A stretch of 64,000 bases of DNA, from the NCBI GenBank assembly GCA_015179045.1, contig WHUZ01000002.1, forward strand, positions 806,001-870,000, read 5' to 3'. Positions 35,983 to 47,973 of this stretch are shown here, in pieces. The translations under genes were made by a program, and so were the position numbers. The DNA is from Kalaharituber pfeilii (Eukaryota > Ascomycota > Pezizomycetes > Pezizales > Pezizaceae). Below the pieces are notes generated by a model. It ran no database searches. It was not told the DNA's origin and was given only the letters and a program-made list of their open reading frames with translations. The number at the start of each line of letters is the position of its first letter. Positions within the stretch are counted from its first letter, which is position 1.

Positions 35983-36860
35983 AAGACGCTCTTGGGTTCT
36001 GAGAATTAGCGTTGCGCTTGGGACTAAGAAGATGGCGAAGAGGGGGGACGAAGCAGGAAGCGTCGCTAAAGTGCGTAATGGTAGTCCCTGTTGTTCTTGT
36101 TTGGTTTGGTTTTATTTTCCCGTTTCTTTGCATTCCGAGTACAAAATTCTCACTTGGGAATGTGGGCTGGCTAGGCCGGAGTTTTGTAGGCTCCCTCTCG
36201 CTTGTACAGGATGATTTGCGATGCAATGCTGACGATTGAGCGTTCACCACACACTCACACATACATGGTTTGGGGCGTTTGTTTGGATGCTACCCAGATG
36301 ATGGGCTTTGGAATATAGTGCTTTTTGTATCTTTAAAACCATTGTCACTCTAGTATTTCATAGGTAATATACAGTTCAGTCATGAATGGGAGTACTCGTT
36401 TGCCCGGAATTGGGTTGATGGGTGGGGCACGAGACTATCGGGCGGGAAGGCAATACGTGAGAACAAGCGAAGGTAGTGCGCTGGGCGGTGGCTGCCAGTG
36501 CCTCGAACCAGCACTGCAATTACTGGTAATCTCATGGGCGCTTTTGTTTTAAGACGGCGAAAATCAAGCATGATTACAGAATGTCGTATCAAGCAGAAAT
36601 ACATTTGCGATACAAGTATGTACAGATCTCGAGATGAAAGCACAACCGTAATGCTCAAAAATTATTCTACATATGAGACAAAGTACTCGAGCAACAAAGA
36701 TGAAATTCAAGACAGCAAAATTATGTTCGAACCAATAAAAATGCTCAAAAGACAGATCAAACCAAAAATATGTTCCCTATACACCAAAATCATCCTTGCA
36801 TCCAGAACCCAAATACCCAAAGAAGAAATAATTCATAACCAATCATAGCAATAGTGTCAA
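35983..36860. other. Convergent 3' intergenic region
   Basis: 878 bp between the small membrane protein and the carnitine acetyltransferase stop codons. No gene is supported. Confidence 0.5.
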
Positions 36861-39581
36861 TCAATACTCCGCCAAGCGAATTGCTCGGCCGACGGCCCTC
36901 CTTGCGGTCTTCTTTTCCAACTCCAACTTCTCTTGGTGAGTCTTGGTACTGCTGAGTAGATGCCCGAGACTCTTCCCAGCGTCAAAGTATCCATATCCGC
37001 CAACCAGACCTCCCTCACCATCACTATCCCCGGTGCTCGAGTCACTTCCATTAGACATGCTAGCTACGCTTGATACGGCCCTTCCGCTCTTGCGCCTGTC
37101 AAGACCGTGCCCTTTCAAATCACTATCCGCCTCACGTGCGCGGGTAGTGTGAGCCGAAGTCTGATGGCGCTGAGTCTGCCTCAAAATGTGGCGAATTTCA
37201 ATGAGGTACTTCTGAAGGGTGTCAATGTAGCGTTTCGTCTGTCTGTGCTTTGAAGATGCGCAAATAGAGATAGACTCATCCTTGATGATGTACCCCAACC
37301 CAAACCCATCTGCAGATGTAGGCCCGAAACCAAAGAGGCGCAGTGAAGGATTACCGCAGTTGGAAGTTGACAAGATGGTCGTATTCAGCCTATCCCAGGC
37401 AGGGTCTTGGAAAATTGCCGGTGTATGTGCAGGCGGCTGATGTTTGCCAGATGCTGAACCGGTAATGCTGATATCGTCGGAATAAGTTGATTTTCCACTT
37501 GGGGAACCTACGATATCATCCATCTCGCCATTAGAGCTATACCCGTCAAATGATACGTTCCCACTAGCTGACCCGGAATCGCTCTTTAAACTGTTTGTAC
37601 TCTCCTCATCCAACTGTCGCTGCCAGATGCAAAACAGCGCATATAGATGTCGGTCTTGCCCAAGGCCCTTTGCGCACTCTTTTGTGACGGCTACGTGTCG
37701 TTCGCATGCCTTTCTAAGCGCATCAATCTTCACTGTTGCTGGAACATCCTCACAGAACTTTCTGACAAACTCCACTGATGCATCAGATACAGTTCTGATC
37801 GCCTCGGTCCGTCCATGCAGGAAGAATTTAGTCATAGCTGGCTCGTAGGTACTCTCAACCCGCCCATATAGCCCATAGTAGGCTGCCTGAAATGCCATCT
37901 GCACAAACGCATCAGGAGAGAACCCCATTGAAGTAATGAAGTTCTTTCCATATCCTGAAAATTCAAGCACTTGGAACTCGTGCTGCTGAATCAAGTCAGC
38001 AATACGAGTCTCCGCAAACCTGAGGGCAAGTGTCAACTCAGGCGACATAGTCCACTCGAGACGGTGTGGGACCGTGCTGACATTGCCAAATGAGGCAGGA
38101 TCTCTCTTGGATGGATCGGGGGACGATGATGCCCACAGGGAAGGTGCATTACCGTTGATTGTACGTGCGAAACGAAGGATCGTGTCTGTATAGACATCGC
38201 TGGCCATTCGAAGAACCGTATGACCATCAACTCCAGTATGCTCAAAATTGATACCAGCACTACCATTCTCACATACTATGATTTGGAGCTTATCATACCA
38301 TCGGTTGGTACAAGTGCCGATTTGAATCCCCTTCTCAACAACATTTGTCCCACACAGCATGTTCATCGATATTTCAGCTCCAGTGGTTGGCGAGACAGAG
38401 TCCAGGCAGAGAACAAACAGTGCGGTATCAAGAATCCTAAGACATTCAGAGTTGTTGGAGCTCGGTCCATCTCTTGTCAGCACCTCACGGAGAGATGCCC
38501 AAACTCGCCGATTTTCCGTCGTCAACACACCAATGGCTGACTTTGCAGCTTCCAAAATAGATGTATTCTGTGCATCCTCAACAATCGCTTGTAAGTTGAG
38601 CGCAACGTCCTTTTCCGTCATTATAACATCCGAATTATCGTCTAAAACATCGAACCAGTAGTACTGAGACCGGCAGATGACTACAATATGCTTTGATGTA
38701 TGGTCCGACTGCATTACACAGCCATCGGCAGTAGGGATTCTTGCAGTGCTGAAGATGCGAGGATATTGATACTATAGAAACGTAAGTAATAGTAATACTT
38801 TGTCCAGTAGTCGGGCAGGCCGTACCATGCAAAGTGGAGCACCACGGACTTTGTCAGGAGGGAGCTCTTCTCTCCTCAAGGCTCTAACGAAAGCACAAGC
38901 TGAGACGACTAGCGAAGCTGCTCTTGTGACTTGATTATTTCGGGCGGGAGTAGGGTCATCTTCTAGAAGGAAACTAACAGGTGGATTAGAACAGAGTAAA
39001 ACGGTAGATGTAGGGATTAGCAGCTTACAATGGATTCAAATTCAAAACAACAGCTACACATCGAGTAAGTTTAGCTGAATGCGCTCATTTAAATAACCAA
39101 TGGGTGAAAGTGAGGAAAATTGCAAATAGGCAAAAGGACTCACGATTATCATAATGCAAGTACGAATCATACCCTATTATTTCCGTTAGTACAATAACAT
39201 CAAGGCCGCCGGCGAAATGGGGTGCTTACAAAACTGTTCGATGTAACTTGCTTTCGAGGCAGCATACCGCTTCAAGCGCTCCTGCAGCTCTGGTCCATCT
39301 GTCTTCAGAAAGTCTTTGACCGCAGCCACTGCCTCTTCGTGCTCCCTGGGCGTCTGCAGTGGCCTGACAGCGTCCAGATACTTTCTGCATGTGTCGTCCA
39401 ACTCTGGTATGGGCAATCTTTGGAGAGAAGACTGATGGGCATAGGTGATGCCGGTGGATTGCTTCGAGTGCTCTTTTGACCACAGCGGTGTGCTGCTGTT
39501 CTGAGGGCCAGTCGGTGCTTCCCCGAGCCCCGCAAGAGACTCGTCAATGGATTTGGGCATCGTATAGATCCTGGTAGGCAT
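36861..39581 (-). CDS. Carnitine O-acetyltransferase, cytosolic FacC/Yat2 type
   Basis: Moves acetyl groups between CoA and carnitine for acetyl transport during growth on acetate or fatty acids. Exons by eye: 39230-39581, 39144-39173, 39029-39053, 38826-38973, 36861-38771; all phases close, giving 821 aa. The N-terminus reads SLQRLPIPELDDTCRKYLDA, then EQFWYDSYLHYDNPVVLNLN and PFFLLEDDPTPARNNQ. Then LRREELPPDKVRGAPLCM and YQYPRIFSTARIPTADGC follow. The catalytic His363 is in GINFEHTGVDGHTVLRM. Late motifs are KFFLHGRTEAIRTVSD and FGFGPTSADGFGLGYIIKDE. A Ser-rich insert of about 60 residues (about 573-635) and a C-terminal tail of about 90 residues set it apart from the peroxisomal/mitochondrial enzyme. 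No mitochondrial signal or PTS1 was seen, so a cytosolic site is inferred. Confidence 0.93.
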
Positions 39582-39903
39582 GGTGATCAGTCTGACTCTG
39601 GCTTTCTACTTCCGTTACAACGGGGGGATGGTATTGGAGGAGTTGGGAGTACGTTGCAAGCAAGAGAGGACATTGAGGGGCTTATACATTCTTTTTTTTT
39701 TTTTTTTTTGGGGGGGGGGGAAGGGGTCTCACACACCACTAGAGGCAAAGGCAGCAGTGGGGCCAAAGAGGTGGCAGGTGGGCTCGGGCCAGAGGAAGCT
39801 GACTCGGAAGGAGCCAGTATCACAAGGCGAGAGTGTCGGCGCAGGCGGGCTGGTGGGGCGGTGAGCCTAGGGCCGCGGCGCTATCGATAACAGCTTGGCG
39901 GTG

Positions 39904-39935
<32 letters not shown>

Positions 39936-40425
39936 TGCGGCGCGGCGTGATCCACGGGCGGACGGGCGAGCGGGCGGGCGGGCGGGCGGAGGGATGCAGG
40001 TGGGCCAGCAGCCGGCTGGAGGGCGCTCACGGGGGGCACCGCAGGCTTCTTAAGGCGAATACGAGGCCCGCCCTCGCGCCACGCAGGCGTCGTGCGCTCG
40101 CGCCGGGCATCTCGAGATGCGGAGATGCGGAGACGCGGAGACGCGGCCATGGGCAATGATGCACATGTAAGGCGCCCGCGCAGTCGCTCTCTGCCGGCCG
40201 GCGGGCGGGCGGGCGGGCGTGGCCGAGGCAGCGCTCGAATTCGAACGCGATGACCCCACACGCCGGGTGCACTCGAGCGCAGTACCCATACATCATGATA
40301 CAGCACAGTGCTCTGCTGCGGGCCAGCGCCTGCCCGCTCCCTCATGTGCTGCTCCCCGTCCCCGCCCCGCCCCCGCCCCGCCCCCGCCGCTGCAGCGTGT
40401 CCCTCACGGACAAACGGAAGGCGTG

Positions 40426-40463
<38 letters not shown>

Positions 40464-41475
40464 GCCGCGCTGCAGCATCCCCGCCCTGCAAATAACCCTG
40501 CCATCCACCCCCGGACATGGGTAGGCCGCCGGGCAGAGAATCCTGCCCCGCGAGCTCGGGATATTCTGTAAAGCCCTAGGCCCACGAAGGTATCACGAAG
40601 GACCGCGCATAGATATTTTTCCGCATTCAGGCGGACCAATGGACCAGCGCAGCGCAGCACCTTGCTCCTCCGACTTGAGAATCCCTCCTTCAGGGGAATG
40701 GAACAGTCCAGGGACGCTTCAAATTCCCCCCCCCCCCCCCCCCCCCAATAGCATCAGTCACAGCCGTGTGGTTGGCCCAAAGTTCCAACGAGGGGTTCTC
40801 ACGTGCGCGCATGCACTATGTGCCCCCACGCTTCTTTGTGTTAGATACTGGCATCATGCGAGCAACACATAGAACTGGTCACGATCGAATCGCTTGTGTC
40901 TTGCTTGTTAACATGTCTTAGCAGTAGTACTCCAGCCAGACTTCCAATTGTTGGAATGTTTGTATACAAGGTTTTTTAGCATTTATATTGTTAACAATAA
41001 AATTAAGGCAGAGGTCTACCTTTTTTTTAAATGACAACAAAAGAAAGGTTATCTCACGAGTGAATTGAGTTACTGCAGCTGTCATGCCAGTAGTCTCGTC
41101 TCTGCAGTTGGGTAACCCAGGCTACTAAACCCAATATCAAAATAAGCACCGGCGACGGATATAAATAACATTCAAACAATAAACTCAAAGTAACAAGTCA
41201 AGCTTATTTTATACTCATGATCATGAGACTATGCTTCGCTTAAAACCACAACTCCTCAACCACCCCCCCTTCCCCCCCCACACACACACAGAATAAAATT
41301 CTGACAGAAAAAACCCTTGTTAAGTATTCTTAAACAACAATTCGTCAAGTGCAATGATCACCAAAACGTCCCTTGATAGATATTTGTAAAACTCAAACAA
41401 ATTAAAACAGTGCAAAACTCAAGCCACCCTTGATTGCTTAATCTTAACATTAGTAACGACTTCACGAGAAGATTG
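39582..41475. other. Intergenic region with GC-rich simple repeats and homopolymers
   Basis: Contains T18G9 at about 39691-39720, a G run of about 28 at 39908-39935, GGGC repeats at 39968-39988 and 40198-40218, CCCCGCC repeats at 40360-40390, (AAGC)n at 40427-40460, and a C run at 40727-40746. GC-biased open frames here are artefacts. The part next to 39581 should be the promoter of the carnitine enzyme. Confidence 0.6.
40427..40460. repeat. (AAGC)n microsatellite
   Basis: AAGC is repeated about eight or nine times in tandem. Confidence 0.85.
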
Positions 41476-41778
41476 CTAACCCTGCGCTGTCAGGATGCCG
41501 AGGTTCCAACGGCTGATGGGTTGTTGTATCCTTGAGCCAAACTGGGTCCTCGGGAATGGAGTCGACTCGAGGTCTCCAGTCGCTTTGCTGTACTTGAAAA
41601 TACAAATTCTGGTCCCTATGGTACTGACTCCATACAAACTCTTCATTTCAACATCGTCAAAAAGGCTTTCAAACCTCTCCCGCATTTGTTGGTCAGCCGC
41701 TTTAGGAGAAGAGGCTTTGTGAATACAGAGTATCTCCCGAAGCCTTGATCCCAAGGGGAAAAAAAAAAAAATATTCAT
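41476..41778 (-). pseudogene. C-terminal fragment of a fungal orphan-family protein
   Basis: The frame reads DDVEMKSLYGVSTIGTRICI, then FKYSKATGDLESTPFPRTQF and RWNLGILTAQG. The pattern LYG[VI]S[AT]IGTR...Y.KAT...RWN.DIL is one I associate with a large lineage-expanded family of uncharacterised fungal proteins. Nothing upstream extends it beyond about 100 residues, and the usual N-terminal region is missing, so this is probably a broken or captured remnant. Function unknown. Confidence 0.45.
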
Positions 41779-42640
41779 TGTGCAAGCTTCCGGTAAAATC
41801 GACAGCTTAAATTTTCTGGGCGTTTGTACTTGGAGTCCTTTTCAACGGAAACAAGAGTAATTGTATGGCCAACTCCGTCTGTCACTCCCCAAGGTAAAGC
41901 CAGATCAAGGGACACGGCATAGCTATGTTGATAGTGTCGGGCATGATGTTGATTACTATTGTATTGTTGTCGTGGAACTACGGGTCAGGCTTGGCGTGCA
42001 CAATTGTACTCAGTACTCGAGTACTGTACTCTACATCATAACGACAGATGCATGAGACTCCGCTTAGTCAGCGTTTGGTTACGAGACTGCGGTGGATAAT
42101 AATAGATCCTTGTCCGTGCCGGAGGTTCCAAGTCCCTGGGACGTGATGCTCTCCCGCTTCTACATATGCAAGAGTGATTGCGGTAGCTTATGTAATATGT
42201 CGGACGTAAGAGGGTCGGCCGGGTGCGGAGACTAGTGCGAGAGCTTTCGCTCAACCCACTTCGTCCTCACCATCAAATCCAGAATTTCTGTTGATATTCA
42301 TTCAAGTTATCTAGTTCGCATTCTCTCTACCTCCATGGTTACATTATTAGCATTTCTCATTCTTCTAGATATCTCTAGGTTGGGGTGAGTGCTGAGGCTA
42401 TGTTTGATATCGAGTGAAGAGATGTGCCTTGGATACCTCAATCTTGTTCCTGAAATTGAACTGAACGTTGAATTACTGTAACCCAAAGGAAATAGAGCCA
42501 GGAACACGAAAGTAGCCAGAAACTGCAATTACCTGGCATGCAATCGGCCCAATGGGTTTCCGCAATACTGTGACCCGGAAGTTAATTATCACACTCTAAC
42601 AGGATACTTGAATCTTCATCCCTTCACCCTGATCACTACA
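41779..42640. other. Intergenic, no supported gene
   Basis: 862 bp. Short frames at 42036-42254 and 42307-42528 have no family resemblance. Confidence 0.45.
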
Positions 42641-42644
42641 ATGT

Positions 42645-43610
42645 CCACCGAATTTACTCCGCCGCCGTCCGATAATCCCAGTGTCTCCTCAACCCCTCCA
42701 AAAGGTGCCTCACCATCGGTTCTTGCAATTGTAAAACTCGCGCTTCTACAAGCGGAAATCGTGCGCTCCCAACTTCTCACCCACCTCCCGATGTCGACTT
42801 CAGATCCCACACAATGACAACGACAGGCGACAACACCTTAACAAGCCCTTATACAGATTCGGTGTAAAGGCACTGTGTGCAAGAGAGCTCCAGCAGCTGA
42901 TATTGGATGGAAAGGTGGATGTGATTGTGCATAGTTTTAAAGGTCTGGTTCATTTACTACATCTTCCATAACCTACTGCCAAAAAGACTTATGCTGACGG
43001 AAATAGATATGCCCACCAAATTCCCGTTCAGATGCCGAATTGACGCCGTCCTCGGGTGTGAAGATCCCCGCGATGCAGTCATGATGAAGGCGAGCAGCCC
43101 ACATCTCGTAGTTCCCCCCAAGGCTCCGTCGCTGGCACCTCCTCCGCCCGGCGGTCAGCGCAGCTTTCTCGGGCCTTCCTAAACCTCTAGCTCTAGGACG
43201 TCAGTGGGAACATGTACCTACCCCGGCTCCTCCATGGTGTATATCAAACCTATTCAACTAACACTTCTCTTGTCATAGCGGCACCCTCCTCTCGGAACTC
43301 GACTCCCCGACAGTTCCGATTCCTATCTGATTCTTGCGACCGCCAGCCTCCTGCGCCTAGACAATGTCTCAATCTTAATCGGGGCTAATGGAAAAAGAAG
43401 TGGATAATTACTCGGCTCCCGCATCCGCATTAGGGCCATGGTGGTGGCTTTAGATGAGGGAGATGCGATAACGGTCGAGGTAGTAAGCGAGGTTATGGTG
43501 GAAGATAGTGATGGAGCGGGTCAGTTTGGGAGGTTTATGGAGGGGAAACTGGTCGAGGGAGGTACAGAGAGCATAACGAAGAAAATTACGTTGAGTATGA
43601 GTTTGTTGAT
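42645..43610 (+). pseudogene. HEM3: Broken copy of porphobilinogen deaminase (hydroxymethylbilane synthase)
   Basis: Pieces of Hem3, the heme-pathway enzyme that joins four porphobilinogens, appear in order but in different frames. LALLQAEIVRSQLLTHLP (from about 42735) keeps the family text, but the preceding GTR substrate loop is lost. A one-base shift leads to HTMTTTGDNTLNKPLYRFGV and LDGKVDVIVHSFK|DMPTKF, with an intron of about 65 bp still present at the K|D junction near 42943-43006. GCEDPRDAVMMKASSPH follows. After a disrupted stretch, LDSP..SDSYLILATASLLRL (about 43310-43360) and a C-terminal domain remnant with GQFGRFMEGKLVEGGTESIT (about 43515-43580) follow. The intron shows it arose by DNA duplication, not from mRNA. 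The central part and the cofactor-cysteine context are not recognisable. A working HEM3 must lie elsewhere. Confidence 0.8.
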
Positions 43611-44862
43611 ACGTAGGTGGGAGGGGAGGGGTACGAAGGTATGAGAATGTGGGGATATAGGGAGTATTTACTGTTCGCGGCAGTGCCTTATATTGTTACA
43701 GCTAGATGATGCGTGAGGAATTTGATTCTGACTCTGCATCTGGATATTGACGTGAGGGAAGGTAAAAAGAGGCTTATTCCATACTAGTTTTTGGAGATAA
43801 TGGCATAAACGAGGGATATGTATATAGACAACATGTGACAAGTTCTAGAGGTGGCTCTCTCTTCTCCCATAGGACGTGAGACAAATGGCGCTCACCATCA
43901 CACAGAACGCACCCGTTCGCAATTGCAGGATTTGAAGTAAAACGAACTCCAAAAAGAACGTTATACTATTATGGGTTTACTATGCTATATACTAAAGTTT
44001 CTTTTGAAAAGAAAACATCATATCGTAGACGAACTACTTTCGTCGTTCATATCATCAATGTAAATTTGTAGCTACTGTAGGTATGCATGTTAATAAAAAC
44101 ACTAATGACCCTCCCCCTCACTTTAAAGGATACCATCTTACCCTTTTTACAAGTTTTGCCCATCTTGTAGCTATAGGTACTATGATGTTCCATAAGTGAA
44201 TCTCTTGTAGAGCTTCTGGCAAACTTGCCATGCTTTTCGGTGGTTGCCAAGAACTGCATCCTAGCCTGTAAAAAGCTACAAGTTTGCCTTCTCATTACGG
44301 CGTAGCGGCACCCTTCGGAAAGCTTCAGCTTCTGCACTCCACCGTGATTGGGTTCGAGCTGTCAAGCAACAACTCTAGAAATACGGCCAGCAAAGCACCG
44401 TTCAACATTTTGTTCTATAAACGGCGGCGCATAACGGCGCGGTAATTTGAGACCGCTGCTGGTCGGTTAACGCGAGCCACAGACAGGTTCAGATTTCCCG
44501 AATTTCACGCAGGTTGCTACCCACCAGGGAGGATTGGAAGCATTCGAATACCAGCGACTCGGTTGGATTGAAACGCACATGTGGTAATAATTCCTAGTCT
44601 GGCTGGCACGAATAATTTCCATCGATTAGCTATCTTATCAACGGTAGCTGTCGACACGACGTTTGAGTACTTCCAGAAACTGCGGGGAAGCACTGGAACT
44701 TTATCAACAGGGAATAGACATCCTTTCACCCAGTACAGGAAAAACACAATATCAATACTGAAACTGAAAGAAAATCATCGGTGAAGCTGCTGGATACCCC
44801 TGAGAAGGTGCAATCGCGCGGAAGACTCGAAAACCAGGAAACGGATATTGAAGAAATACAAG
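43611..44862. other. Intergenic upstream of SSN3
   Basis: 1.25 kb, no supported gene. The right end should be the SSN3 promoter and leader. Confidence 0.45.
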
Positions 44863-46491
44863 ATGCCGCCGTTGCCATACCAGTCTAAGGTCAAGATTCA
44901 GCAGAAGTACCAAATTATGGGGTTCATCTCGTCAGGTACCTATGGGAGGGTGTTCAAAGCAAGGAGTAGGGACCCGAATAATAAGGGCGAATTTGCGATC
45001 AAGAAGTACGTTCAATAACTTCTAGTTCTCGAAAATAGTATGAGGAATTCAAGGGATGGGAAACATGGTTGCTGATGATGGCAATTGTGGTAAAGATTCA
45101 AGCCGGATAAAGAAGGGGAGGTATCATACACCGGGATATCGCAGTCGGCTATTCGTGAAATGGCTGTGAGTAGCTCTTTATCATTCTTGAATCTCGTGAG
45201 GGGGTAGAAGGAGGCATCAATTGGAGACATGGAGTGACTTGGAGAATGTGGCTAAATTGGTATGACGAGGGTTTGATAGCTATGTAGTGAACTGAATCAC
45301 GAAAATATTATACATCTGGTAGAAATTATTTTGGAGGATAAATGTATTTATATGGTCTTTGAGTATGCGGAGCACGACCTTCTGGTATACCCGCCCTTAT
45401 ATCCTTCTCATCCTGTATCACACAATAAGGACTATGTCTAACAATGTCGATGAACCAGCAAATCATCCACTTCCACTCCCCCGCCGAACGCCGTCCCATC
45501 CCAGAAGCCATTGTCAAATCTGTCCTCTGGCAACTCCTCAACGGCGTCTCATACCTCCACCAAAATTGGGTTCTCCACCGAGACCTGAAACCCGCCAATA
45601 TCATGGTGACCGCCGCAGGAGAGGTCAAAATTGGAGATCTTGGTCTTGCCCGACTATTCTGGAAACCACTGCAGCCGCTTTTCTCTGGTGACAAGGTGGT
45701 CGTAACGATATGGTACCGCGCACCGGAATTGTTGTTGGGAAGTCGCCATTATACACCTGCTATTGACCTTTGGGCCGTGGGGTGCATTTTCGCAGAGTTG
45801 TTGGCGCTGAAGCCTATCTTCAAGGGGGAGGAGGCGAAGATGGATAATAAGAAGAATGTGCCGTTTCAGAGGAATCAGATGCAGAAGATTATTGAGATTT
45901 TGGGAACACCGACTAGTATGGAACCTCAACCCACACCCCTCTCCCCCCAACATCAATTAAAATGGTCCCCTAACTTCCTTTGTCATCCCTATTTCGGAGA
46001 AAATGAATATCAATACTGATAGTTACATCTCAATGGATGCAGAGGAGCGCTGGCCCACCATCCAGCAACAACCCGAATACCGCGAACTTCAAAACTTCAA
46101 GCCAATGCCGTGCCAGCTTGACCTCTGGTACCACCAAATCGGCGCTACGAATACCCTCGGCTTCCAGCTCCTCCAGGGCCTACTCGAATATGACCCCGTC
46201 AAGAGACTCACAGCGCAACAGGCACTCGAGCATAAGTACTTTACGGAAGGGACCAAGCTATCACTGAAGTAGATTCCCCTTCACCCCTCGCTCCTCCTCC
46301 CATTCTCCGAAGGGGTGATGTGCTAATTGTGATATTGTGGAAATAGTGCATTCGAAGGACAACCCTTCGAGTACCCGCGTCGCAAGATCAGCCAGGATGA
46401 TAACGATATCAGCCTTCCGGGAACAAAGAGGACGGGGTTGGCGGACGATAGTTTGGGCGGGCAGAGGAAGAGGATGAAGCCAGATAATTGA
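44863..46491 (+). CDS. SSN3: Cyclin-dependent kinase 8 of the Mediator kinase module (Ssn3/Srb10)
   Basis: Partners cyclin C (Ssn8) in the Mediator CDK module and phosphorylates transcription factors and the polymerase II tail. Exons by eye: 44863-45005, 45096-45165, 45280-45384, 45459-45915, 46043-46268, 46347-46491; the phases close to 381 aa. Kinase marks: glycine loop [10 protein letters not shown] (residues 22-31), Lys47 in AIKK, the CDK8-type helix SQSAIREM (Glu69), [11 protein letters not shown] (Asp148), DLGLAR (Asp166), then [30 protein letters not shown] spans the fourth intron. It ends [20 protein letters not shown], then SLPGTKR, a feature of fungal CDK8. The short N-terminus lacks the Gln-rich extension of yeast Ssn3. 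Its 3' side is 0.2 kb from TIR element copy B. Confidence 0.95.
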
Positions 46492-46605
46492 TATTTTTTG
46501 TTTCTTTGAGCATACTTATTCTTGGTAAATAGCTTTCTATGGAGTTGACGCGCCGGGGTTATCTGTAAACTTGTGTCCCCGCAGAGGGAGGAGTTGAGGT
46601 AATAG

Positions 46606-46612
<7 letters not shown>

Positions 46613-46640
<28 letters not shown>
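46613..46640. repeat. Poly(T) tract
   Basis: About 28-30 T in a row, between the SSN3 stop and TIR element copy B. Confidence 0.85.
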
Positions 46641-46689
46641 CCATATATATAAATGCAGTTCTTTACGGTCGTTTCGCTCCCTTCGTTCA

Positions 46690-47721
46690 CCTACTAACTA
46701 CAAAATAAGGAATAAAGATACACAGTAAAATAGCATATGTACCATGCTCTGTTCTCGTGCCCAGACTCTCTTATTTAAGCGTGCCAAGAGAGTTTGGGCA
46801 CGAGAACAACCTCTGCCACAGTAAGGAATTTTTTTTTTTTTTTTTAATATCATTACTCACATGCCGCCCTGTGGGTTATGGTGAGATTAAGTACATGAGG
46901 AAGTAAAAGGAATAACAAAGGCGAAGAAGGAAAAGAAATAACCAAGTGACAATTCAATGAATCCAACAGGCCAGGGCTTGGACTGGCCTGGACCGTGAAA
47001 TTCTGGGCCTGGCCTGGCCTGGTTTGAACAATCAGGCCGGTCCAGGCCAACCAGGCCGGTCCAGACCATTCAGGCCAGTCCAGACCATTCAGGCCAGCCC
47101 AGGCCATTCAGGCAGGTTTAAGCCAATTAAGCGAATCCCTCCACAGCTATCCAGGTGAATTAAGGCCAGCGTTTACCAGATTGTTTGAGTATTTAAATGA
47201 GTAGAATCTTCCATATATCTAGAATTTTAAACAGTAGCGGTCTACGACTTTAGTCAAGTATGTATCACGACCTAAATCCTCGCCATAGCCCACAAGGTGG
47301 CATGCAAGTAATGATATTAAAAAAAAAAAAAAAAAAAAGTATGTATCACACTTTATATTCAAGTATATATACTAACAAACATTTTAGAAATGATGGACCT
47401 TCCAGACAATACAACAGACTGGACTCAATTCTTTGATGATGATACCTAATGGGCAACTGTCAATTACTGATAGTGGAAATATCCAGGACTATTAAAATCT
47501 AATTCACCTGGATTAAATTCTAAAATCACTTGAATTTACGTAAATGGCCTGGTTGACCTGGACCGGATCCTTCATAATATCAGTCTCCGTGGTGTTGAGG
47601 TTGGCATCGCGGTAATTCGGGGATCATCACGTGCCCTTGCGTAATACACGCGGATTGACGCTAAGAGGCTTGCCAAGACCGCCATAGCGCGCGTTTGTGT
47701 TTTACCTCTTAAGTGAGTGAA
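46690..47721. mobile_element. TIR element copy B, left end missing
   Basis: Homologous to 16979-17947 from ACTAACTACAAAATAAGG onward. It has the same hairpin (46751-46807), the same nested inverted repeat (46848-47315) and the same right TIR ending AAGTGAGTGAA at 47721, followed by TA. The left TIR and about 400 bp present in copy A are absent, so it is 5'-truncated. Compared with A it has more GGCC/GTCC tandem units (46968-47110) and about 60 extra bp near 47505-47565. There is no coding capacity. Confidence 0.8.
46968..47110. repeat. GGCC/GTCC tandem repeats inside copy B
   Basis: Units such as CAGGCCGGTCCAGGCCAAC and CCATTCAGGCCAGTCCAGA repeat for about 140 bp; the array is shorter in copy A. 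Confidence 0.75.
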
Positions 47722-47973
47722 TACAGTAAGTAGCGTGCCAAGACTCTCTTTGGAACATCTGAACATGACACGTGAGCTGATAGCGCCAAGATTGTGTAAA
47801 TTGATTGCCGCGTCTACCAATTCCCACGCGAACATATCAGTGGCAATCTTGACTGTTAGTACACAACTCACCATTGTCTCATCGCCAATCGACAACCCAA
47901 TAGCGAGACAGCCGTTAATATCCTCATCTTAACGCGTGTCAAGGAGATAAAAACCTTTGATAATTCCACAGGC

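Noticed and set aside
39881..40660. 259-codon open frame on the minus strand
   Set aside because: Composed of GC microsatellite and homopolymer translation (Ala/Arg/Pro repeats, poly-Pro, Leu-Ala-Cys repeats); no domain, no splice logic.
46968..47110. Tandem repeats considered as a CRISPR array
   Set aside because: Units are contiguous and degenerate, with no unique spacers, in a eukaryotic genome.
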